Of a stretch of 8,501 bases of DNA, positions 1 through 6,917 are shown in pieces. This stretch comes from Verrucomicrobiota bacterium. Lineage in GTDB: Bacteria; Verrucomicrobiota; Verrucomicrobiia; Verrucomicrobiales; Akkermansiaceae. The position numbers were made by a program, and so were the translations under genes. Each line of letters begins with the position of its first letter. Within the stretch, counting starts at the first letter, position 1. The DNA is taken from contig JAPLUJ010000561.1 in assembly GCA_026397695.1 (NCBI GenBank), forward strand, positions 1-8,501, given 5' to 3'. The notes below the pieces were generated by a model that made no database searches, had not been told where the DNA came from, and was given only the letters and a program-made list of their open reading frames with translations.

Positions 1-1830
1 GCGGATGGTGTCGGCCAATGCCAGCACCGCCAGGGCGGTGACCTCGTCGCCGACGCGCGAGCCCAGCCAGACGCAGGTTTTGCCATCGGCGTGCAGCGGT
101 TTCGAGAGGGTCTCTAACATGGTTAGGCCGCTGGCCTCGAGTTCGCGGAACAAGCGTTCGCTGCCAGCCAGATAGCGGGTGCCATCAATCGTGGCTTCCG
201 CGCCTTTGCCGGCGGTGGATTGGAAGTCGGTGGCCGCCGGCGGGTCGATGCCCAGCGCGGTGGCACTACGCACGATGGCATGGGCCAGCGGGTGCTCGGA
301 CTTCGCTTCGAGCGCGGCAGCGACGCGCAACAGCGCGAGGAGGTCGGCAGGCAGGGGACTGGCAACCGGGTGGATCCCGCTTGCAGTGACCACTTCTGTT
401 AGGGATGGCTTGCCCACGGTGAGCGTGCCGGTTTTGTCGAAGGCAACGATATCGATTTTGGCCGCGCGTTCGAGATGGGAGCCACCCTTGATGAGGATGC
501 CGCGCCGCGCAGCGCCGCCGATGGCGGAAAGCACGGTGGCCGGCGTGCTGATGACCAGCGCGCACGGCGAGGCCACCACCATGATCGTCATCGCCCGATA
601 GAACGCGTGCGCGAAAGTGGCTCCTTGGAAAAAAGGCACCAGAAACACCCCGATGGTGAAAACAATCACCCCCATCGCGTAGTACTGCTCGGCTTTTTCC
701 AGGAACCGCTGGGTCTTGGATTTTTCCGCCTGCGCCTCCGCCACCAACTTCACCATCCGCGCCAGCGTGGAATCCTCGGAGCGCTTGGTCACCCGCAGCT
801 CAATGCCGCCGCTCTGGTTGAACGTGCCGGCAAAAAGCGCACTGCCGATGGCTTTGGCGACAGGCATGGATTCTCCTGTTAGAGAGGATTCATCGACGTG
901 GGTGCTGCCTTCACACAGCACGCCGTCCACCGGGATTTGTTCGCCGGGCCGGACGATGACGATCTCACCGATTTCCAAATCTTCGACCGCGACTTTTTCG
1001 GTGCCCCCGGCGCGTTTTACCAGGGCCTCGCTGGGGCGCAGGGTGAGCAGCGATTCGATGGCCCGCTGGGTCCGCTCCATCGCGTGGCGCTGGAGCACGT
1101 TGGAAAAACTGAATAGAAACAGCAGCAAGGCCCCTTCGAAGGGCGCTCCGATGGCAGCGGCACCGAGCGCGGCAAGCACCATCAACACGTCCACATCCAG
1201 CACCCGCTCGCGCAACGACGCAAGCGCCGAACGCACGCCCTGCTGGCCGGCGAAAACATAGGCCCCGACATAAAGCAAGTGGTGTGTTAGAGGCCCGATG
1301 CCCGCCATCTTTTCCACCAGCAGGGAGACTATCAGAAACACCAGGCCGATCCCGCACGAGATTTCCTCGTTGAGATCCCCGGCGAGGATTTTTTGCGCGA
1401 GTGATCGTGTGATGGTGCCACGCGATGCCAAGGGCTTGATGGCAGCCCCGGTTTTTTGTAGGTCGCTGACAATCTGTTCTTCGGGCTCAACGTCGGAATC
1501 GAAGGTCACTGATAGCACCTTGCCGAGGTAGGTGGCGGTGGCCCGCCGCACCCCGGGAATGCGCCCTACTTTTTTCTCCAGTTTCTGGGCACAGGCCTCA
1601 CAGGCGTTGCCATCCAGCCGGAACGTGCATTTGCGGATCGCGGATTCAACCTGTGAGATATGTTCATTGATAAACGAGAGCACGTCGCTTTCGCTCAGCA
1701 CCGCCGGATCGAACACCACGTCAATGCTGGCATGGACCGGGTCCGTGGACACTTGGATGATCCCGCTGTGGTCGGCGAGTTCGTGATCTGGTGCATCCAC
1801 ACACAGCGGTTGGGGAGTATCGGGGTTCAT
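1..1830 (-). CDS. Heavy-metal-translocating P1B-type ATPase (3' end outside window)
   Basis: Inner-membrane pump that exports a transition metal using ATP. The frame is open for 610 codons from ATG 1830 and leaves the window at base 1. Visible parts: a degenerate HMA-like segment (about residues 22-65), an HMA domain with metal-binding CEAC at 77-80, hydrophobic segments from about 158, the actuator loop TGES at 318-321, the membrane motif SPC at 421-423, the phosphorylation motif DKTGTLT at 465-471 (Asp465) and the N-domain SEHP at 511-514. SPC instead of CPC points to the P1B-4 class (Co/Fe/Zn/Cd/Ni export) rather than copper; the exact metal cannot be decided. No Shine-Dalgarno precedes ATG 1830 and an in-frame GTG sits directly upstream, so the start is uncertain. 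The C-terminal P domain end and last helices are not seen. It is divergent from the exoribonuclease gene. Confidence 0.93.
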   Translation of the reverse strand, partial: MNPDTPQPLCVDAPDHELADHSGIIQVSTDPVHASIDVVFDPAVLSESDVLSFINEHISQVESAIRKCTFRLDGNACEACAQKLEKKVGRIPGVRRATATYLGKVLSVTFDSDVEPEEQIVSDLQKTGAAIKPLASRGTITRSLAQKILAGDLNEEISCGIGLVFLIVSLLVEKMAGIGPLTHHLLYVGAYVFAGQQGVRSALASLRERVLDVDVLMVLAALGAAAIGAPFEGALLLFLFSFSNVLQRHAMERTQRAIESLLTLRPSEALVKRAGGTEKVAVEDLEIGEIVIVRPGEQIPVDGVLCEGSTHVDESSLTGESMPVAKAIGSALFAGTFNQSGGIELRVTKRSEDSTLARMVKLVAEAQAEKSKTQRFLEKAEQYYAMGVIVFTIGVFLVPFFQGATFAHAFYRAMTIMVVASPCALVISTPATVLSAIGGAARRGILIKGGSHLERAAKIDIVAFDKTGTLTVGKPSLTEVVTASGIHPVASPLPADLLALLRVAAALEAKSEHPLAHAIVRSATALGIDPPAATDFQSTAGKGAEATIDGTRYLAGSERLFRELEASGLTMLETLSKPLHADGKTCVWLGSRVGDEVTALAVLALADTIR

Positions 1831-2044
1831 CACAGAACGATTCTGCCATAGGCGGCGCGTGTCACGCAACCAAGCAGATTTTACACAATCCGCCTGCGCC
1901 CCGCTTGCAGGGCCAGTCTCCCGCTGGAAATGAGCCATCGGCCTCATCGTGCCCAACGCCCGTTTCAAGCCTGTTGGATCCGCGTCGCCCACTGCCTGAC
2001 GATCCTCGCTTGCGTCACCGCCGCGTCCGTTCATAGTACGGCGC
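1831..2044. promoter_or_regulatory. Divergent intergenic region between metal ATPase and exoribonuclease genes
   Basis: This 214-bp gap must carry promoters for both divergent genes. On the minus strand a TAAAAT hexamer (1883-1878) is a possible -10 for the ATPase, but no convincing -35 lies 16-18 nt upstream of it. No clear -10/-35 pair is visible for the plus-strand gene. Neither start codon has a Shine-Dalgarno sequence. I see no convincing MerR- or ArsR-type operator. The role is inferred from gene layout, not from a recognised site. Confidence 0.3.
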
Positions 2045-3118
2045 GTGAGTCCTATCACCATTGCCGCCCTCAAGGAACTCGCGGGAGAAACCCCCGTCGC
2101 CGCCGCCGTCCACGCGCAGCTCCAGTCCCGCACCACCCGCAAGACCAAAGCCGGCAAACCCTACCTCGAACTCGTGTTCGCGGATTCCACCGGAAATTTC
2201 CACCTCAAAATCTGGCCGGCCTCGCCGCCCTATCAGAATGCGGAAGCCCTGGCTGATGCCGCCGTCGTCCGCCTTGAAGGCAAATGGACCCAGAACTCCT
2301 ATGGCATCGAGTCCCGCGACCTCGCCTTTCATCCGCCCGACGTCCGGGCGCTGGACGCGTTTTATGACGGTGATCCGGCCACCCGCGCCAAACAAGACCG
2401 CGACTTCGCGGATATCCAACAATTCTGCGACTCCATCACCGAGCCCCGCTTGCACGCGCTCTGCCAGCGGTTTTTCGCGCAGATGGGCGAGCGCTTCCGC
2501 CGCACCGCCGCCGCCAAACGCAACCACCACGCGCGCCGCGGCGGCTTGGTCGAGCACGTCGCCCAGATGATGCGTGCCGCCGACGTCCTGTGTCAGGTTT
2601 ATCCCGAGCTGAACCGCGATCTGTTGCTCGCCGGGGTGTTGCTGCACGACTGCGGCAAACTCTGGGAGAACGCCTATCCGGAACACGGCTTCGCGCAAAT
2701 TCTCAGCACCCACGGAGAAATGTTAGGACATATCCCGCTCGGCATCGAACTGGTCAACAAACTCTGGCGCGATCTGTTAGAGTCGCCGGCGGCGACCGCC
2801 TGGGGCGATCTCAAACCCAGCGCCGAAGAAACCCGCCTGCACCTCCTCCACCTCGTCGGCAGCCACCACGGCGAGCATCAATTCGGCTCGCCCGTGCTGC
2901 CGCGCACCCCCGAGGCCTTCGCCCTCCACTACATCGACAACCTCGACGCCAAACTCGAAATGATCCGCGATGCCTACGCCCAAGCCCAGGAAATCGCCCC
3001 CGGCATCTTCGAACGCGTGTTCCCCCTGCCGACCAATCTCGTCAGACCACTGGCTGCATTTGTCCCGCCCACCGCAGGGTTGGAGCGCGAGTCTCCAGAC
3101 TCGCCCGCGAAAGAATAG
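2045..3118 (+). CDS. YhaM-like 3'-5' exoribonuclease (OB-fold plus HD domain)
   Basis: Probable cytoplasmic 3'-5' exonuclease acting on RNA and possibly single-stranded DNA, in the YhaM/CBF1 family. The 357-residue product has an N-terminal OB-fold nucleic-acid-binding domain (about 15-100). A HD phosphohydrolase domain follows, with metal ligands visible as GGLVEH (His171), LLHDCGK (His201-Asp202), LGHI (His229), SHHG (His274/275) and the closing block YIDNLDAKLE (Asp298, Asp301). The order and the GSPVLP-x-TPEA-x-ALHY stretch are typical of YhaM. The length is slightly more than the usual ~315-330 residues. Part of this is a C-terminal extension (about 346-357) encoded by a palindromic repeat. 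The start is GTG 2045; no in-frame ATG occurs nearby and no Shine-Dalgarno is visible. It ends in TAG. Confidence in the family is high; the substrate is inferred from the family. Confidence 0.9.
   Translation: MSPITIAALKELAGETPVAAAVHAQLQSRTTRKTKAGKPYLELVFADSTGNFHLKIWPASPPYQNAEALADAAVVRLEGKWTQNSYGIESRDLAFHPPDVRALDAFYDGDPATRAKQDRDFADIQQFCDSITEPRLHALCQRFFAQMGERFRRTAAAKRNHHARRGGLVEHVAQMMRAADVLCQVYPELNRDLLLAGVLLHDCGKLWENAYPEHGFAQILSTHGEMLGHIPLGIELVNKLWRDLLESPAATAWGDLKPSAEETRLHLLHLVGSHHGEHQFGSPVLPRTPEAFALHYIDNLDAKLEMIRDAYAQAQEIAPGIFERVFPLPTNLVRPLAAFVPPTAGLERESPDSPAKE
3087..3104. repeat. REP-like palindrome in the 3' end of the exoribonuclease gene
   Basis: A perfect inverted repeat with 8-bp arms (GCGAGTCT / AGACTCGC) and a 2-nt centre (CC) lies within the last codons of the exoribonuclease gene and encodes its divergent tail (ESPDSP). 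No T-run follows, so it is not a standard intrinsic terminator. It resembles the short palindromic repeats scattered in many GC-rich environmental genomes; whether other copies exist in this genome cannot be seen here. Confidence 0.55.
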
Positions 3119-3227
3119 GTCACAGAAAGGCCGCAGGAACACCGTTCCAGACTTCATGCCGTCCCTGTCAGGTCCTCGGCCTTCGATTGACTCGGCAGGC
3201 GGGGAACGCTACGCTCCATGCTTTCCA

Positions 3228-3695
3228 ATGGTATTCCAAGAATCACCCAGCACCGATCACCACTTCCGCCGGGAGGATCGTACCCGCCGTTGGCAGCGCA
3301 TCTCCGAACAGATCGAGGCGCATCCCGCTGATCTCCTCATCGCGCTCGACAACATTGAGCGCTGGCTGACACTTGGCCGCGTCAACCCCGCGCCTCTCCT
3401 CGAATGGCGCATGCGCATCCTCCGTGATTCGATCCTCGATACACTGCCCGCGGGATGGCGGGAACGTCTCGTCCCCGTGCCGGAAACCCTGGCCGCTTTC
3501 GCACTCGATCCCCACGACCTCGCCGCCGTCAAACTTCTCGTCGGACGGCCCAAGGATCTTGCGCTTGTCCAGCACCTTCACTCGGCAGCCCTGCTCCAGC
3601 CCGGCACCGTCCGCGAACGCATCGATCTCCTGAAGATCCCTGCCGAGCGCATGCCCCGGCTCCTCGCCTCGTTCCAATCGATCCTCGGCCCCTGA
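3228..3695 (+). CDS. Chimeric small protein: helical domain joined to DUF6036-like nucleotidyltransferase C-terminus
   Basis: Function unknown. The 155-residue product appears to have two parts. Residues about 20-66 (RWQRI, then NIERWLTLGRVNPAPLLEWR) look like a short helical domain with an RWL-x2-G-x5-P-x2-EWR pattern. Residues about 73-152 (LPAGWRERLVPV, LDPHDLAAVKLLVGRPKDL, LLQPGTVRERIDLL) resemble the C-terminal part of DUF6036-type nucleotidyltransferases. The GS...DxD nucleotidyltransferase core that should precede this part is absent, so enzyme activity is unlikely. I chose ATG 3228; ATG 3156 is in frame and would give 179 residues, but the extra stretch is low-complexity and reads like repeat DNA. 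It follows the exoribonuclease gene by 109 nt on the same strand and ends with TGA. Either it is a real small gene or the product of an internal deletion that fused two adjacent genes. Family calls are from memory of the patterns. Confidence 0.6.
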   Translation: MVFQESPSTDHHFRREDRTRRWQRISEQIEAHPADLLIALDNIERWLTLGRVNPAPLLEWRMRILRDSILDTLPAGWRERLVPVPETLAAFALDPHDLAAVKLLVGRPKDLALVQHLHSAALLQPGTVRERIDLLKIPAERMPRLLASFQSILGP

Positions 3696-3926
3696 GCGCG
3701 ATCAAGTTCCACGGCCCGGCCGGAAACCCAATCGCCATCCCCGCCGTTATATCAGATCCGGCCGTGAATCGATCGATGCCCAACGCCATAAGGAGCAGGG
3801 ACGTCCCGTCCCGTCGCCGATGGAATGCGAAATGATGGCAAGCGAAACGCGGAGAGCGCGAAGACCGCAGAGGAAGACGCGGAGGATACAAGAAGTCCAC
3901 GATGAGCATGGTTCTTCATATACAGT
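3696..3926. other. Convergent intergenic region with short repeats
   Basis: This 231-bp gap lies between the convergent chimeric gene and the PLD-like gene. It holds a GGGACGTCCC palindrome (3798-3807) followed by GTCCCGTC, and a purine-rich repeat block from about 3846. Short GC-rich self-complementary stretches occur (GGCCCGGCC, GATCCGGCCG), but no stem followed by a T-run marks a clear terminator. I see no gene in it; the small frames crossing it have no family features. Confidence 0.5.
3846..3892. repeat. Purine-rich tandem repeat, period about 10 nt
   Basis: Degenerate purine-rich units with a CG core follow each other on the plus strand (AACGCGGAGAG, CGCGAAGAC, CGCAGAGGAAG, ACGCGGAGG). 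The first and last units are nearly identical and 30 nt apart. The block sits at the point where the lower-GC ATPase/PLD segment begins, some 35 nt from the PLD-like stop codon. Similar GCGGAGAACGCAGAG-type repeats are, as I recall, common between genes in environmental bacterial genomes; copy number here cannot be checked. Confidence 0.5.
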
Positions 3927-4928
3927 TCAGCGGGTTCCTTTGCAAGATTCACGCGCATCCAATTCGAAGAGGCTTGGGTTCTGGAAATCGAAATCCATCA
4001 GACGCTTCTTCGCCAATTCCACTGGCAAAAGTGACACATCCGTTCGTTGGTCATGTTTCAGATCGAGTCCATATTCCACAGCCACGCCAGCCTTGTCGGT
4101 GATCAAATAGCGGGCGTGAAACTTCTGCCCCCGATGGCGTTCCGACCAGCAGGCAATGGAGAGCGTCGTCTCCTTGGGGAACCAACCTTCGATAACGGAA
4201 ATCGACCGGTTGATGAAATCCAGCGGATGCATATTGATACGACATATATCTTTTGTTGCATCATATTCGGGGCTTTTGGCATGAATATCAATATCAATGG
4301 TTTTGCGGTTCGAGTCTGTGAGAAATGACGCCAATTTCTTAAGCGTGTTCAGCCAAACAGACGCCTGTCCGTCCATCTCGGGAAGCGGGTTGAAGTAGGG
4401 ATCAATGAATGTGATTCTCTTCGCGGACGTAATGAGCGGCCTGAGGTTCTCCAGGAAAACGTCCGGAGATTTCAGTGAATCCGCAACATGGATTGGAGCC
4501 CGGAGAAAGTCCGGGTATGCCTCTGGTGGGAAATGCATCCCTTGGTAGGAGTATTCCGGATGACAACAAAGGCCCGTCTCTGAACATAGAATCGCAGCAA
4601 ATTCTCGTTGCTTATGCTCATCCCTGGCAAGCGATCTCCAAGGTTGCACTGGATCATGCTTGGATTGGCCTCTGGACCTCCACACACAACGATCCATGAT
4701 TCGGTCAAGCCGCAATTCGATCTCTTTGGATTTCCCTGGCAACAATCTTGTTAGATGTTGTTTGACAAGAAGTTTCCAATTCTTTTCCTCCTGAATGCCA
4801 TTCTTCCCTTTGGCAGGTAGTAGGGCCACCAACCGCCCATGCTCAAATCCGAACAACCGCTCAAGAAGTCCCAAATCCTTGAGGTCCTCAAACGACTCCG
4901 GGTCGATGGCGATTTCGTGATAGATCAT
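3927..4928 (-). CDS. Divergent PLD-like protein, putative effector of the ATPase operon
   Basis: Probable nuclease or phosphodiesterase-like partner of the upstream ATPase; function inferred. The 333-residue protein has an N-terminal region of unknown type (1-140), then a PLD-like half. The latter has a beta-strand block RITFIDPYFNP (171-181) and the motif KFHARYLITDKAGVAVEYG (269-287). That motif reads H271-x-R273-x4-D278, an HKD-like motif with Arg in place of Lys. Only one such motif is present, so an active form would need a dimer, as in single-motif PLD nucleases. No signal peptide or membrane segment is visible. Its ATG (4928) lies 4 nt after the ATPase stop (TGA-AGAG-ATG), so translation is probably coupled. 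G+C content is lower than in the left-hand genes. It ends in TGA next to a repeat-rich gap. The PLD assignment is moderately sure; an inactive sensor domain is an alternative. Confidence 0.72.
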   Translation of the reverse strand: MIYHEIAIDPESFEDLKDLGLLERLFGFEHGRLVALLPAKGKNGIQEEKNWKLLVKQHLTRLLPGKSKEIELRLDRIMDRCVWRSRGQSKHDPVQPWRSLARDEHKQREFAAILCSETGLCCHPEYSYQGMHFPPEAYPDFLRAPIHVADSLKSPDVFLENLRPLITSAKRITFIDPYFNPLPEMDGQASVWLNTLKKLASFLTDSNRKTIDIDIHAKSPEYDATKDICRINMHPLDFINRSISVIEGWFPKETTLSIACWSERHRGQKFHARYLITDKAGVAVEYGLDLKHDQRTDVSLLPVELAKKRLMDFDFQNPSLFELDARESCKGTR

Positions 4929-4932
4929 CTCT

Positions 4933-5379
4933 TCAAAAAACTTCCTTTACCCGTTCGTCAAAGAACCCACCTGGCCATTCATCAATGAACTCGCCAAGTT
5001 CATTGACCCTTAACTGTTCGACCGTGGAACCATCCGCACCCGGCTGCACATACAGCACCGCCACATCCTCGGGACGTATCCCATTCGGACATGCCTTGCG
5101 CAATGCCTCCGGCCACTCCGCCATCTCGCCTTCCGTGGTCTCCCGGATGCGCCGCAGAATCCGCAAAATCAGATGCTCGCTGTGGGTTTCCAGCAGGAAC
5201 GTGTTCTTGTTCTCACCAAGCGCGGACTCAATAAAGACGTCGCCGAGTTCGGCCTGGAGCTTGGGATGAATGTGTAACTCAGGCTGTTCTATGGCGATGA
5301 GCTTTTTCTGTTGGGCGTGCGCTTCGAGGATGATGGGAAGGGATTGACTGACGCCGACACCGACGTCCTGCAATGCCAG
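4933..5379 (-). pseudogene. C-terminal part of DUF3696-type ATPase, downstream of an in-frame TGA
   Basis: This continues the ATPase of 5380-6798 in the same reading frame, after the TGA at 5382-5380. It encodes 148 residues carrying the parts a functional ABC-class ATPase needs. In numbering from ATG 6798 these are the signature-like DVGVGVSQ (478-485), Walker B LIAIEQPELHIHP (500-512), the switch-histidine motif ETHSEHL (537-543) and the DUF3696 ending GEFIDEWPGGFFDERVKEVF (602-621). No ATG is available at its start; the only early candidate is TTG 5373, inside the conserved signature block. An independent gene is therefore unlikely. It would be made only by readthrough of the TGA or by reinitiation, giving a split ATPase. 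Otherwise it is dead sequence or the TGA is a sequencing error. The stop codon of this part is 4 nt before the PLD-like ATG. Confidence 0.85.
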
Positions 5380-5382
5380 TCA
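5380..5382 (-). other. In-frame TGA interrupting the ATPase gene
   Basis: Read on the minus strand the codons are GAT-GTT-TGA-CTG-GCA-TTG-CAG-GAC-GTC. No frameshift is involved: the homologous frame continues directly after the stop. The base after TGA is C, a context known to favour readthrough in bacteria. Other genes here (3228-3695, 3927-4928) use TGA as their normal terminal stop, so whole-genome reassignment is unlikely. No obvious selenocysteine-type hairpin is apparent in the following 40 nt. Confidence 0.9.
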
Positions 5383-6798
5383 AACATCGCGTTTTGTATC
5401 GTAAAGGCGCAACTGAAGATGGCCATCTCCCGGTAAGAGGTCTTTGTCCAAACCCGGTTCCTTCAAAGCTAACATAATGGCGTCCCGGACACCTTGATCT
5501 TCCGAAATAAAGAGTCTGGCAGCTTCATTTCCGAATACGACGATATCTTCTACGCCTCCCCAATCGTTTAAAGGGCCATAAGCATTATCTTCAGCTCTTT
5601 CTGTGAGCCACCAAGATGGCACCGACTCTTCCTTGTCAGCTTCTGGATGCTCCTCATAGTAATCGAACGTTTCATTGTTGGAAACAATAATGTCAGACTC
5701 GTAATCAACCATTTTCTTGAACAACGCGGGATGACGGTCGAGCCATTGCTTGCGGTCCGTGTAACTGAATGATGCCCAGGTGCTCTTGGCGTTTTCCACG
5801 GCATCTGATAGACTTCCTAGATCGCTTCCGGCTTCGACCTGGGCAAGAGCCCAAATGATGGTTTCCTTGGCTGTATCCACAGGTATCAACTCCCTGACCT
5901 TGACCTGATGATCGATGCCAAGATTTTTCAATGTGTCATTGATGCGATCACAGATTTCCGGGTGCTTGGCAAGCCAGTGCCATCCTGAGAGTTCGCAACT
6001 TTGAAGATCCATTGCGCGGTCAGGTATCACCCGAATCGGTGGGATAAACACAATTTCCTGAATGGACCGTCGGAATGCGGCGAAAACATCTCCGACAGCG
6101 GCGGGCAATTTCCCTATGGCGAATCGTTCAAGCTCTGGGGGAATGCCCTCTTTTGGAAAACCTCCGAACAGCACTGCCGGAGCATCATCATTTGGCTGTG
6201 AAAGGAATACTTTTGTGGGAAGAAATGATAGACTCACCATTTCATACATGGGGCCAAGTCCACACCATGATTCCAGGTGAGACTTTTCATCCTCGCTCAG
6301 GCACAGGGCCGGGTGGCTCCATTCAAATTCGGCATCGAATCCTGCCGATGGGGAGGAAGGTTGTTTCCGGATTGTGAGCAGTTTAATGTCGTCGGCAAAA
6401 AGATCACAGCCAATCAAAAACGGGGGCTGGTTCTTCTCAGTTCTCTCGCATGCGAAAACCAGTTTGAATTGCGATACGGTATCAAGCCACCGAGTTGAAT
6501 CAGGATCAGGCGCGGGATTCTCAATGGTGATGGTGAATCTCAAGCGATGCATGCCAGACTTCCGGTTCAAGCATGAATCAAAACCACCCAGGTTCACGGA
6601 TTTTCCCGCCAACGAGGGATTGAATACGTCAGTTTCCCCACAGGATTCGGCATGATTCAGCCACAGCAGCGAATGGAGCAGCGACGATTTTCCAGCGCTG
6701 TTAGGGCCGAAGACCAGCGTGATGGGCTTGATCGGGATGGTTTGGAATTCCTTGCCGAACGCCTTGAAGTTTGAAATACCGAAAGACTGGAGTTTCAT
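5380..6798 (-). CDS. N-terminal part of DUF3696-type ABC/OLD-like ATPase, ends at in-frame TGA
   Basis: Cytoplasmic ATPase of the ABC/SMC-like class that includes OLD- and RecF-like proteins and many phage-defence ATPases. I chose ATG 6798 because the product then starts MKLQSFGISNFKAFG, the usual first strand of this family; the frame is open upstream to 6885 but that stretch reads through the relic hsdS tail. Walker A is GPNSAGKSS (31-39), followed by VNLGGFDS, typical of DUF3696 proteins. Residues about 100-465 are the variable middle region. Translation stops after 472 residues at TGA 5382-5380. The same frame then continues through the signature, Walker B and DUF3696 domain, so the full protein would be 621 residues. 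The 472-residue product alone cannot hydrolyse ATP normally. The start overlaps the would-be stop of a relic hsdS (ATGA). Low G+C in parts suggests transfer. Confidence 0.88.
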   Translation of the reverse strand: MKLQSFGISNFKAFGKEFQTIPIKPITLVFGPNSAGKSSLLHSLLWLNHAESCGETDVFNPSLAGKSVNLGGFDSCLNRKSGMHRLRFTITIENPAPDPDSTRWLDTVSQFKLVFACERTEKNQPPFLIGCDLFADDIKLLTIRKQPSSPSAGFDAEFEWSHPALCLSEDEKSHLESWCGLGPMYEMVSLSFLPTKVFLSQPNDDAPAVLFGGFPKEGIPPELERFAIGKLPAAVGDVFAAFRRSIQEIVFIPPIRVIPDRAMDLQSCELSGWHWLAKHPEICDRINDTLKNLGIDHQVKVRELIPVDTAKETIIWALAQVEAGSDLGSLSDAVENAKSTWASFSYTDRKQWLDRHPALFKKMVDYESDIIVSNNETFDYYEEHPEADKEESVPSWWLTERAEDNAYGPLNDWGGVEDIVVFGNEAARLFISEDQGVRDAIMLALKEPGLDKDLLPGDGHLQLRLYDTKRDV

Positions 6799-6819
6799 GA
6801 TTTGGACCGGGTTTGATGT

Positions 6820-6917
6820 TTCATCTCCTGCAACAGTTCGCGTGCCCCTCGCGCCACTTGGCGGCAAGGCAGCCATCGAAGGCACGATGGAGAAGAGTTT
6901 GAAAAAGAGTTACGAGT
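6820..6917 (-). pseudogene. Relic 3' end of a type I restriction specificity gene (hsdS), copy A
   Basis: On the minus strand this encodes [24 protein letters not shown], nearly the same as the tail [24 protein letters not shown] of the ORF6N-HsdS fusion (copy B, about 7660-7760). Copy A lacks 4 nt (CTCC on the plus strand, present at 7680-7683 in copy B), which shifts the frame so that it ends in HANCCRR. In the unshifted frame it would run on through EELLQEMKHQTRSKS and stop at a TGA overlapping the ATPase ATG as ATGA. Only about 30 codons remain, with no target-recognition domain. It is the trace of a full hsdS that once preceded the ATPase gene. Confidence 0.8.

Noticed and set aside
179..1786. 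Several plus-strand open frames of 77-181 codons
   Set aside because: They lie opposite the metal ATPase, whose frame holds every catalytic motif; the plus-strand products have no recognisable domain and are typical GC-rich shadow frames.
2015..2713. A 232-codon minus-strand frame
   Set aside because: It is opposite the exoribonuclease gene, is Gly/Val/Ala-rich without motifs, and the plus-strand frame has clear OB and HD domain residues.
3087..3104. Intrinsic terminator of the exoribonuclease gene
   Set aside because: The stem lies upstream of the stop codon and no T-run follows it.
4933..5373. An independent small gene starting at TTG 5373
   Set aside because: Its start would fall within the conserved signature block and the frame is continuous with the upstream ATPase across the TGA; one interrupted gene is the simpler reading.
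5380..5382. TGA read as selenocysteine or genome-wide recoding of TGA
   Set aside because: Other genes in the window end at TGA at sensible positions, no suitable hairpin is evident downstream, and Sec has no expected role at this position in ABC-class ATPases.
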